A stretch of DNA of 64,000 nt from Rhodamnia argentea (Eukaryota; Streptophyta; Magnoliopsida; Myrtales; Myrtaceae): the NCBI RefSeq assembly GCF_020921035.1, contig NC_063150.1:28319826-28383825 (forward strand), read 5' to 3'. Shown here in pieces: positions 24,071-34,249 of this stretch. Each line of letters starts with the position of its first letter. Within the stretch, counting starts at the first letter, position 1. The notes beneath the pieces were generated by a model. The model did not search any database and was not told the origin of the DNA. It saw only the letters and a list, made by a program, of their open reading frames with translations. The position numbers were made by a program, and so were the translations under genes.

Positions 24071-25630
24071 CTATATTGAAGCACACTGGTCATAAAACCC
24101 AAAATGCAAGTGAATACTAGAAGGACAATATCAATCAACCAAACAAAAGTAGCACCGTTTACATAAACAATGAAAGTATTTTCGTCATTTACTCTCTCTC
24201 TCCTTTTGAGCATATTTGATATCGGTATCATCTCTCTCCCTCTCCCTCTCTCACGCTCGCTCGTTCTCTTTCTATCTTTGCTTTCCTTTTAACCCAGGTG
24301 ATCTCTCTTTCACTCTTCTCACAATTCCTATATACTTGGATGACAGTTCTTGATCTATTGCCCCAATTCAATCTTCGATCACACCGTACACGCACCTACA
24401 AAACTCAAGAATCAAAACCAAGCGGAACCCATGATTCAATCAATCCGAATTCCACTACAAAACCCAAAGAACTTGCGGAACTAAACTAAAAGGAAGACGA
24501 GAACTTGTTCGGTTGAGAGAGGAACGAGGGTAAAAAGGCAAAAACATATTGGATGGTTAGACTGAACCGAGGATAGCAATCCTTATGAATCAGCTCGCTT
24601 TTGCTTTTGAACAATTTCCCTCCTCTTTCCTTTTTCTTTCTTTGTTCAACTCTCATACTCAAACACCTGTGTTTCCAAGATGAATCGACTTCATCATCTT
24701 TGCATGTAACATATCTCAGAACACAAATCACTCATTCAGAGTGAATGACAGACATCATTAACAATCCAACTATATTAAAGCGAATCGATCAACATCAACA
24801 TGTAACCCCGTACCACAGAGAGACTTAACGGAACGGACTAAAATAGAGGCTGATATACATATACCTGGAAAATGGGCAACTTACCAATGGAGGTCTCAGA
24901 CAAGCATCATACTAACTCAATTTGAAGATTTTACCGGACAATAAAGCGGACATGTCTCGGTTTAGACGCATGAGACTCCCACAGGCACTAATATGAAAGA
25001 ACATTTCTCAAATTCGTGGACTGACTTCACTCAAGAAAATCAACAAACACATGGTGACCGGGTCAAACGGAGGATATAGATGCAATGTCCAAGGACCCAT
25101 TCAGATCCAGAATTTCATAGTCAAATCCGAGTATGTTTAGGTTACTAGTTGATGCTTAATCAGAATTGACTTTCACACAAACTTCAATCACAACCCCGGA
25201 CCTAAGCTTACCAAAATAGAGCAGAGCGAGACTGAACCGAGGCTTCTTCGGAACTTCGATCGAGCAAAGCGAGACGATGGTTAGGGCTCGCGGTGAGCTT
25301 CGAACCGTGGACGATGGGATGCTCCCTTAGGTTGCTCGATTCGGTAGAGGAATTGAGGACGGCACAAATCTGAAGCTAAAAATGGAAAGATCGCACGAGA
25401 GGGGGTGTGGGTATACGATAGGGCAATGTGAGGATGAGAGGGTGAATGAAAGTTTGGAAAATGATTTCCCCATTTTTACGGATGGAAATTGTTTTCCTTA
25501 CTTTTAGAAGGTTTTTTCTGTTGACCAGAAAATATTTTCCGTTGACCACTCATTTTTTGCCCCCCAAACACCGGAAATTAGGGAAAATGTTTTCCAGAAA
25601 AACATTTTCCGTGAAACAAACGGAGCCTAA

Positions 25631-26132
25631 ATATTAGCTTCAATTTCCATTGAAAATCATCATATCTCACTTCTTTTTTTCTTTTCTTGTAATCAAATAA
25701 TTATTTTTACTCATGTTTGGAAATTTTGTGTCATCGGATTATTTGATTATCCCTTCATAGGAATGTTTATCAGGCAATGGAATAACGCTAACTATTGTGT
25801 GTTGCAATACTACTCTGGCAATGGACGTCTAGATGTTCGAAACGGAAGAAGAATGATTAATTTGACACGATTTCGTTGTCTATGATTGGATGGTTTGAAC
25901 TTGCTCAGAATCACACACGCCCATGAACAAATTACGTGCATGTGCATGTCGTCGTGAGAGGGCCTGCTTGTTTCCGGACTAAGTATCGGTACTCATAAAG
26001 ATTGAATCATTGAATTTGGTGGAATTGGGAGGGTATGACATATTTCCCCAATGCAGACCTTCTATTGAACAAGTGCAGAGTGACTGAAATGTAATGAACA
26101 AAATTTATAATTATGAAATAGAAAACATTCAG
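25631..26132. other. No gene recognised
   Basis: AT-rich sequence between the PIF/Harbinger element and the tRNA gene. No domain or repeat was identified. Confidence 0.5.
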
Positions 26133-26206
26133 GCTCTCGTAGCTCAGTTGGTTAGAGCACCCGTTTAGTAAGCGGGAGGTCTTGAGTTCGACTCTCAACG
26201 AGAGCA
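26133..26206 (+). tRNA. tRNA-Thr (anticodon AGU)
   Basis: A 74-base cloverleaf can be drawn. The acceptor GCTCTCG pairs with CGAGAGC, with discriminator A. The D arm is GCTC...GAGC. The anticodon stem CCCGT/GCGGG holds the loop TTAGTAA, giving anticodon AGT. The variable loop is AGGTC, and the T arm TTGAG/CTCAA has loop TTCGACT. Internal promoter boxes A and B are therefore intact. There is no intron and no encoded CCA, as expected for a nuclear gene. A T run follows as a Pol III terminator. Confidence 0.96.
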
Positions 26207-26211
26207 TTCCA

Positions 26212-26221
26212 TTTTTTTTTT
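26212..26221 (+). terminator. Pol III terminator of the tRNA gene
   Basis: An uninterrupted run of T starts six bases after the tRNA 3' end, the normal RNA polymerase III stop signal. Confidence 0.8.
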
Positions 26222-26312
26222 GCTTGAGTTTCCTTGAAAGCTAGTATCGCTCGATCTACTTCCCCTAGGCGGCTATCCACACATTTGAAGAGAACCGGAA
26301 TCGATCCCTTCA

Positions 26313-26475
26313 TCCTGATCCGGGTATTTTGGGGCAAGCCAACAAGGCCGATACATCGCCTTGAGAGGTAGGGGTTCCACAACCCATGCTCAATATCCTG
26401 ATCGGGTTCGTTTCGCGACATCAAAATGATGATTTACAGACCACTCCAAGACAGAGTAGACCTGTAACCGGTAGA
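26313..26475 (-). repeat. Dispersed repeat, related to 40700-40900
   Basis: 'gggttccacaaccca', 'cctgatcgggttcgtttcgc' and 'gacagagtagacc' recur in the same order and orientation at 40700-40890. Read on minus, both give SRRCI(G/C)LVG and NEPDQD, which may be chance. The nature of the repeat is unknown. Confidence 0.5.
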
Positions 26476-26645
26476 AGTACGAAGCTTCGAGCTCAAGCTT
26501 GGCATTATTATTAGCTCGACTCGACTCGATTACTTCTCTTAAGTGGGTCAATACAGCTTGTTTCAGAGGTAGAATTATAACCTCGCCCAGCAAAACTCCA
26601 CTAGTATTGAGAAGATTTAACATAGCTGCCCAATCTCGTGCCTGC
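26476..26645 (-). other. Unrecognised exon-like open stretch
   Basis: After an AG acceptor-like 'tttatgcag' the minus strand is open for about 56 residues (ARDWAAMLNLLNTSGVLLGE ... LELEASYFYRLQ), with a helical, protein-like composition. It then runs into the dispersed repeat. I do not recognise the family. It could be a gene fragment. Confidence 0.3.
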
Positions 26646-28020
26646 ATAAAGATCAGGCAAACATGAAAAGGAACATGGTTGCAATAGTAATCACAAGATA
26701 ATATAGCCAACAAAAGGATAATGTTCAATCTATAATCGCAAGATAATTTTCGTTGTCCAATTATAACTGGTTTTGCTTCTTCTTCTTTTTCCCTCTTTCT
26801 TTGGTAAAGCAGCTTGATTCCGTGCTATATAGATCGCTGAGAAAACTCCAGTTGACAACTATCTCTAAGAATACATTAGAGGTTTGATTCATGTAACTTC
26901 GTTTAAGTTCTTGAAAGACAATGCCATTAGGCTTCTTTCATTCATCTAATTTGGCCGACTTCTTGCAGAAAACTAAGATTGGGATAACTGTAAATAGTCT
27001 CCGGAGGAAAGGTGTATCGACGCAGATTGCTCGGCTTGCCAACAACATCGTCGTGTATCTAGTGATATATTTTAGTTCTATCAATACTCATTGATTTCGT
27101 AGCTTGGGACACTCGCACTTAATGTCCGTGTGCTGCAACATGAAGCAACTATACTACTCTTTCTCCTCCTCCTCATAAATCTGGTATTTTTTTTTTTTTA
27201 ATTGCGGGGGATGGAAGGCTATGGTCGAAGAAATCTGTCCCAGCACAAAGGATATTGCTGGTAATAGCATTGCTGCGCAAACTTCTTGTAACTTGGTTGT
27301 CCTTCATCCATGCGTTTTCTTTCTCAGTTTCCTGAACTTGTCAGCTGAGAATTCTTCTGTGGATCCAAGCAAACTCGGAAAGATTGATTGTACCGATAGA
27401 CCAACATCACAAAACGGCACCAAGAGAAACACTCCAACGAGGCCAGTGCGATCTTTAGATAAAGTCTCCGTTTTTCCCTCTTTTCGGATGGTAAATATTT
27501 CTCAGAACATAGCAATTGGAGTTATGAACTTTCAGTTTATGGGGGTAGTATGGGATCAGTAGTAAGAACGAGAGTGCCAAATATGAACAAGCACCAAGCC
27601 ACTGCGAAGCCCAATACGTCCGCAACCGTCAACTCGAGGAAAATTCCACCCAGCGGGATCGCGACGTTGAAGTTCGGGAAGGAGAGAATCCTTCAAAACT
27701 CAAACAGAATCGTGAGGCGCTGTAGAATATCCGCCGGTCGGCCGATTGCGAGTACTTGTTCATTGTTTCAATCAGGAGATCAACTGCTCCAGTGGAAATT
27801 TAAATGCAAAGCCTCCAAGAGGAATTTACCTGAACTTCATCGGCAAGCAGAAACAGGTTAGTTGATTTCACAGGAGGTTCGGTTGTTTTTTGGGACCTAG
27901 TACCTAAGTACATAGCAAGTAATCGCTCTGTTCATTCTTTTTGACAGCCAAAGAGGCAGCAGGCAGTGCTGGCTTTGCCTGCCTTCCCAAAGCCAACCGT
28001 GCTCAGCTTGCGAGGGGATC
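26646..28020. other. No gene recognised
   Basis: Open stretches on both strands around 27221-27861 include a hydrophobic minus-strand segment (VADVLGFAVAWCLFIFGTL at about 27600). They are broken by frame changes and match no family I know. A fragment of a membrane-protein gene is possible but unsupported. Confidence 0.3.
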
Positions 28021-28380
28021 GTAACATACCGTCGTGAAATCAATTTTGAGGATGTTTTCCTCAATTTGAAATGTTTGTATGTAGAATTCTTTCCTCTATT
28101 TTAGGAATTATTCTTTCCTCGATTTGAGGAATTATTCTTTCCTTAATTTGAGGAATCACTTTCGTATCCATATGTGATTATGTATGTATTTAAACTCATT
28201 ATGTACATCAATAGCAGAACAAGGAAAATCAAAATTCAAAAGTTTCTTTTACTTCTTTAACTAGCTTACCTCGTGGATGTAGGTTTTAACACTCAGACCG
28301 AACCACGTCAACTTAGGTGTGCTTTATTGTTCCTCGTTTATTTTCTATGGCTCTCTCGTATTGATATATTTCGAAGATCC
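28020..28380 (+). mobile_element. LTR-like sequence, possible solo Copia LTR
   Basis: Contains three to four copies of a 24-25 bp unit ('ttcctc.atttgaggaattattc') at 28050-28155, then a leader-like end ('cgtggatgtaggttttaaca', 'gaaccacgtcaac') typical of plant Copia LTRs. Exact ends were not found. Confidence 0.4.
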
Positions 28381-28507
28381 TGATTAGCCTTTCCGTGGTC
28401 AATTAATTACAACACCATTTAACGAAGGTAATATCAATATCGTTTCCAAATTTTTGGCTAAAGTACTTTGACTCATTGACCAATAGTATTAATTAATTTT
28501 GGTAAAA

Positions 28508-30146
28508 GGACACCATAAGTGTCAAAATTTATGTATCATGCTCACTTTGGTCCTTAAATTTTTCGCCAGCTCATTTAAGTACTAAATTAGAAAAAAAAAA
28601 AAAAGATAATTACTTAAGTGCCAAGGGCGAGATTCCGGCCAAAAACTATACTTGGCATTATAATTAAAATATTTTAGTGACATGTCCTTTATAATTAAAA
28701 ATCAGTTCATGTGGAAATTTTTTTAAAATTTTTTCAGTCCATGTGGCAAATTTTTTTAAAACATCCAATCTCCAACTTAAAAATAAGCTAAAAATGTTTA
28801 TAAAAAAAAAAAAGAAAGCAAGAAAAGGGTGTTGCATAGGGATTGCACAGCCCTCGCCGCCGCTGCCTTACCATTGCCGGCAATGGCTCACCAGCCGGAC
28901 TTCGGCTCCACTCGACCGTCGGCCGCAATTGCCGATCTTAGCTCGGGCGACCACCGCAAAAGGGCTCTCCGCCGCCAGTTGTTCCCAATTTCCAAGAACA
29001 AATCCTAGACATCAAAATACGATCGACGACCGCCAACCCGAGTGCGACAGCTCGGTCGCCACCACACCTGAACCCGATCGCCACCGCCTGTCTTCGGCCG
29101 ATGGCCTGTGACGCTGGTCCTCTCTCCACCATCTCCGACGTCGCCATGCCCGGATCTCCACTAAACCACCATCATCGACAACAAAACATCCCCTCAACCA
29201 ACACCATCACAGCCGCCACACCCGCCGTCGATCCGCAACCATTGACCACCAATCGACTCGCATTCACGGGCACAAGTAGGACGCAATGAGAGCGAGTCAA
29301 GACATATAAAGCGAAGTCAAACTCACTCAAGCATTTTTATGGAGCATTTGGTGGACGCATACAAAAAATGGGAGAAACGGTCATTTTTTATTGCGTCTGG
29401 ATTCAAGCATACATCTTGGATGAACAATAAACAAGGGGCCGCAGCAAGAATCGTGAAGGAGGTGACATCGATACACGCAAGAGATGGCTGTATCTCGGCT
29501 CCCGCTTCCCTATTCCAAAGGGAACAGGGACAACGGAGAAGCAAAGAGCGTCAGTACCCCCACTCAGCTCGGGAACAGCGATCCGAACCTAGATGACTCA
29601 AGTCCCAACCGCCGGTTCCGCGACATCCTGTGCCGAGACCCTCAGAAAAATGGTTTGAAGGAAGAGCGAGGGCCTGCAGTCGGTGAGGGTCGCTGAGCGA
29701 GCGACCCTTGCTGCTACAAGTTCAACATGTTTTTAACTATCTTTTATTTTAGTTTTTTTACTTATTTTTGAATTTTTTAATATTTTTTAACTTTTAGCTT
29801 TTTTATTGCTGATTGGATCCTCTGGCAAGCCACGTAGGATTAGGCTATTAATAAACAGGGAGCTGCTACCATGACAATCGACAAGATCTGTCATTATTTC
29901 TAACCTCACGATTTTTCAATTAATGAGCGCTTTATGTAAAACATGCGGTGATGGCGTGTGAATCTACGGTAAGAAATAACCGACGATACTGTTATGAAAG
30001 CATTTTCCTAATAAAAAATACCACATAAGATTTTCGGCAAAGCTCACCGGAGTTGGCACTCAAATAATCGTTTTTCAAAAAAATTAATACTTAAGTGATC
30101 CAAAAAAAAATTGGCATCGTACACAAGCTTTAGCACTTGTGATGTC
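28508..30146. mobile_element. TIR element with GC-rich interior, Pack-MULE-like
   Basis: The left end reads GGACACCATAAGTGTCAAAA and the right end, reverse complemented, GACATCACAAGTGCTAAAGC. They align over about 35 bases, with related sequence further in. The interior has GC-rich blocks (28840-29290) and a stretch (29300-29700) of ordinary composition that could be captured host DNA. Neither gives a recognisable protein. 29690-29860 matches 170-350 of the window. Confidence 0.55.
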
Positions 30147-30438
30147 ATTCGGCCGATTATTTTTGCATGAGCGGAGAGCCACGTGATATGTGAAACGCAC
30201 ATACAAAATGCACCAACTAGAAGATACTGAAAATGCAGTAAAACGGAAGTTTGTCATCTCGCCTCTTCAGGCAGAGAAATTGGTGTTCATCCTTCGACGG
30301 CATGATTATTGTCTAATTAGTCTAAGCACAGGTCACAAATTAGCGACAACCAATATTTACAATTTCACGGGCTGGTCAGGATTATGTGCGCGAGAATTAT
30401 TCCCAACGACGTCGAAGAAATCTACGAAACCGAAGTGG

Positions 30439-33400
30439 TCAGGAAAGCTCGCCGACGGCTTTGTAGATTTCTTCGACGCATCTCACCATTTGAATCAATA
30501 CGGAAGCAACGGTCGTGGCGGGGACAATCGAAAGCAGTTCTGTGTCCTCCGACGACGTGGTTTTAAGCAGAATCTTGAGGTTGTCGACTGCGACTTCAGA
30601 GTTGTGCAGGTGGAGGCTTGCCGGGGAAGGGTCGGTCATGAGCTTAATGGCCGAGGCGAGCACCGCCAACGCCTTGCTCGATTCCGAAGTTATCTTCACG
30701 CATGGTTCCTGAATTCTCTTCTTGAATGCCGGAGGCGCCTGTTCATTTGGAAAAACTTGCGTAAGTCTAATGGAGTCCCACTAAATGCATCGAAGAGAAC
30801 AGAGCTCCTATCGCTTTTATTAATCTTCTTAGAAATGTTTTATATAGAGAAATGTTTTGGAGTGAACGCAGCAAGTTGAAATTAAGTTTTCCATTCTGCC
30901 TTACGCGCGATCGTGCAATAAAGCCGCAACGAAAAACTATTGCTTCTTCATGCCTGACAGCGACGCCGATCATGATAAGGACTCATGCGATATCAGCATC
31001 CAGATGAACATTAATATCAAGAATAATATGCATCGTTACTTGGAGGTCAGAATCAAGGTAGCCATTGAGAGCTTCGATTTGGTAAGCGCATCGACGGGCG
31101 AGAGCTCCGATCTTCAAGTACCGCTTCCATGGGTGGCGAAACCGGAAGCGCCCGTGTCCCGGTTCCCATCTTGCGAAATTCACCTGCGAATTCACATAAC
31201 CGTTGTCTTTCTAATAAACAAACAGAACAAGTAGGAACCACATCTCGATTCATCGTATCAGGTAAGAAAAAGACATCAACATTTTTTTAGTACCAAAAGG
31301 TGCATGTCGACGCAGGGTGCTGATGCTGCATGGCACTTACAGACTCATAAGGTAAAGTTGAGAGAGACCGAGAGAAATCTCACCAATGATTCCTCCATGG
31401 TCTTGGATGTACGAATGCTCTTATAGCCGAGAAGGAATGTCTTTTCACCTGTGGAGAATGTTGGAGTTGGCGAATACTTCGAGGATCCTTGTTTCTCACA
31501 CTGGGTACGTCCACGTGAGCTTAGAGAAACTGAAGTGTTACCCAACGACATGTGACCCCTGCGCGCGGGATGCGGGGGTTCGGGGGCAGCGCCCCCGACA
31601 CGGGTGTCCCACTGCCCGGTCAGCGGGCGGGGGTTCGGGGGCAGCAGGAACCCGTATGGTGGAATTAATAGGTTTTAGGTTTTTTAGCCCGTTTTTGGGC
31701 ATATATATTTTGCTCGGTTTTATCATTATGTAAGTGCGAATTGGCTGTAAACCGGAAAAATATAGTAAAATCTCTTTGCAGGACGTAGCCCTAATTTTGG
31801 GGTGAACCTGGGTAATCTCGTGCGTCATTCTAATTTTTCTTGATTCTACGTGTGATCATCTGATTCGATTTCGATAAACCCCTTCAGAGATCACAGCTTT
31901 ATCTTCATTCACCGATTGGAAATATTCACTTCCAAATCCTGCCAGAAAGTTTCAAGTATTTCACTCTCAATCTCAGCATTTGTGGAATTCACATGTTTGG
32001 TGTACACTGTTGATCACTAGTATCTTAAGCTTTCAAATGACCTTCGAGGAAAATGGCGTGCTTTTCCAGGTGCAGGACGATGAGCTTGTGAAGATCTTCA
32101 CCGGCCCAGACTGGGCAAAGGAAAATGGACACGATTATGCAGGTCGCTCCTCCTATTACGATGGTTGAGAGCCTCTCTTGAGCTAGCTCGAGCAGCTTCT
32201 CGACTCGATAGCCCGAGATTGACACCATGCTGAACGTGAGGATGAATATGACGACGCCGTAGTTGTATCTCGCCTTTATCCGGGGAAAGAATCTGGCAAA
32301 CGTAGCTACTCCAGCTGAAATTATCGATTACTTTACCAACGTAAGATTTCAAGACTAACAATCTCAATTTCATTCTCTAGCCAGATAATCACATGCCCTG
32401 GTTTTGCTCGGTTACAGCTTGAATCTAACTGTAACGTGGCTGAGGGAATTATTGTGCCACACTAGTGACAAAATCATACAAACCCCAGATGCTCTAAGAC
32501 TATATACTCAATTTGTTTGGTTCAGCATTGCAAATGAGCATTGGGGCCCTAAAGTCCCTTGGCCAAATGCAAATAGTGTTTGGTTCATTTTTTGACTCAC
32601 TTTGGGAAGATGCAATTGCATCTCAAATGCTCTCTAAAGTCACTTAGCCCAAAGTACCTCTGGAGGTACTTTGGGCTAAGGGACTTTGGCGAAATGCAAC
32701 TAATTTTTTTATTATTTTAATTTTTTCACCTTTGCTTGCCACCGCCTGCTGCCGCCGTTCGCCGGTCCCGGTTGCGGCCGCCGGTCGCCGCCGCCGCCGC
32801 CGGTCGCCGCCGGTCGTCGCCGCCGCCGCCCGGTCGCCGGTCGCCGCCCGGTCGCCGCCGCCGGCCGCCGTTCGCCACCGTCGCCGGTCGCTGCCGTCGC
32901 CGGTCGCCACGGCCACCGGTCGCCGCCGCCCCTTTTTTTTCAAAAAGAAAAAATATTTTACAAAGTTCATTTTTCACCAAACAACATTTTCGCCAAAGTT
33001 GCTTTTTAAATGTGTTTTTAAAATACACTTTACCAAACACTACTTGCATTTTGAAAAAGGCCTTTAGCCCAAAGGTATTTGCATTTTCTCAAAGTCCCTT
33101 GGCCAAATGCTGAACCAAACAGGGCCTTAATTTCAAAGTGATCGGACAATGTCGTATCAATTAACTCGTTCGAAAATGAGTCCATTAAGTTGTTCTAGTC
33201 TCGTTTGCTTCAACATCCAAAGTATTTTCACCACATCATTATAGATTAAATTTGATAGAAAGATCTTAGTTATATCTAGGATTTCTCTTAGGAATATTGT
33301 GCGTACCTAGTAAGAAAACGAGGACCCCAAGGACAATGGGCTCTCCTCCCTGTCCGCAAAAGAGACGCTATATGCTTTGCCCGAACACCTAAAGCACCAC

Positions 33401-33954
33401 CTGAGAATGTTGCAAAACCTCTATTCAGACCTTTGCTTAGGGTGGCACCTGCCAAACAAAAAATTAATTACAATTTGGGATCATGTGGAAAAATTCACGT
33501 GACATCCGCTGTTATTTTAAAGTCGATATTGCAGTTTAAACATATTTGCGCATGTGTTGCCCAACAACTGATGGCGTTCCAAGCTTATTGTTCACTTCTA
33601 ATGGAGAAATCTTTTGTTTTTTCCTTCGTTTTTGGACGAGACATTTTAGATAACACGAGACCTACCAACGGTGAATTCGGAGACGAAGGGGACCGTGAGC
33701 AGAGCCCAGATTCCTGAAATCCCGAAGCTGTCGTAGAAGGGCCTCACGTAGTATATGAGGGAGACAAGCGTAAGAGCCAACCCGACTTTGAGCGAGTGGA
33801 TCACTCTTCTCGGGTCGTCTTGTCCGAGCTTCTTGATGCTCCTCCCGAGGTCGACTGCCTTGTCCTTAGACTTCACGAGGCGTGTCCGGACCCAACTCAA
33901 CCCTCGAGCTGGCAGCCTCGGTCGTCTCTCCTGAGCTACGGCCTCAATGTCCAT
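30439..33954 (-). CDS. Aluminium-activated malate transporter (ALMT)-like gene, six exons, one frameshift
   Basis: Anion channel of the plant ALMT family, in plasma membrane or tonoplast. Exons: 33666-33954, 33307-33448, 32042-32314, 31384-31487, 31040-31183 and 30439-30738, all with GT-AG introns and consistent phases. Residues 1-96 hold a basic N-terminus, then [13 protein letters not shown] and [15 protein letters not shown]. Exon 2 has LSKGLNRG. Exon 3 has membrane segments ([33 protein letters not shown]) and [11 protein letters not shown]. Exon 5 has the conserved [17 protein letters not shown]. Exon 6 ends in the helical tail [17 protein letters not shown]. Without the frameshift it would be about 416 residues, near the short end for the family. 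Exon 2 is 142 bp where phases need 141: an extra base at about 33358, after HIASL, breaks the frame. It is either a recent pseudogene or has a base error. A 12-codon upstream open frame ends eight bases before the ATG. Repeats fill introns 2 and 3. Confidence 0.88.
31520..31870 (+). mobile_element. LTR-like insertion in ALMT intron 3
   Basis: GC-rich 'gcgggggttcgggggcagcg' occurs twice, followed by a leader-like 'gacgtagccctaattttggg' and 'gtgaacctgggtaatctcg', typical of plant Copia LTRs. No second LTR or coding part is present, so a solo LTR is likely. It is antisense to the gene. Ends are approximate. Confidence 0.45.
32508..33126. mobile_element. PIF-like MITE in ALMT intron 2
   Basis: The right end, reverse complemented, reads GGCCCTGTTTGGTTCAGCAT next to TTA. 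The left end reads TTTGTTTGGTTCAGCATT. The words 'aaagtcccttggccaaatgc' occur near both ends. Inside is a palindrome with 18-bp perfect arms (32643-32660 and 32663-32680) and a stretch of 'gccggtcgccgccg' repeats at 32750-32930. The left end is degraded. No transposase is present. Confidence 0.6.
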
Positions 33955-34249
33955 TCCCCTTTAAGGGCTCAAGGAAAATGAACTCGATTTGCTTACCATG
34001 CGAGCGAGCGAGCGAGAGAGCGAGAGAGAGTTGTGTGGAGGAGGCTTAGTTTGGTGCATCATCCTATGTTGTATTGGAGGACAAAGATTGTCCTTGACAA
34101 AGGCGTTTCAATGTGGCTGACTAGGCTTTTTCCTGAATCTCACCTTTTATTTTATTATCCCCAGAGCGAATATCCCACCAAAACTTTAGTGAACAAAACG
34201 TACAAATAAAGCAAATGACGATGTTAATTTATGTCTCATATGCACGTTG

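Larger units (their letters stand above)
20323..25627 (-). mobile_element. Full-length PIF/Harbinger DNA transposon
   Basis: 5305 bp with terminal inverted repeats: TGCTCCGTTTGTTTTGCGGA at the left and, reverse complemented, GGCTCCGTTTGTTTCACGGA at the right. Both continue AAAAT and are followed by repeated GGAAAATGTTTTCC-type subterminal words. The 3-bp duplication TAA is at 20320-20322 and 25628-25630. Two genes lie on the minus strand: a DDE transposase (22722-24070) and a Myb/SANT protein (21273-22577). This is the two-gene plan of plant PIF/Pong-like elements. About 20640-21270 and 24110-25440 are non-coding. Confidence 0.92.

Noticed and set aside
32726..33113. Arg/Ala/Pro-rich open frames in four overlapping readings
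   Set aside because: They come from 'gccggtcgcc' repeats inside a MITE in an ALMT intron. No domain and no start context.
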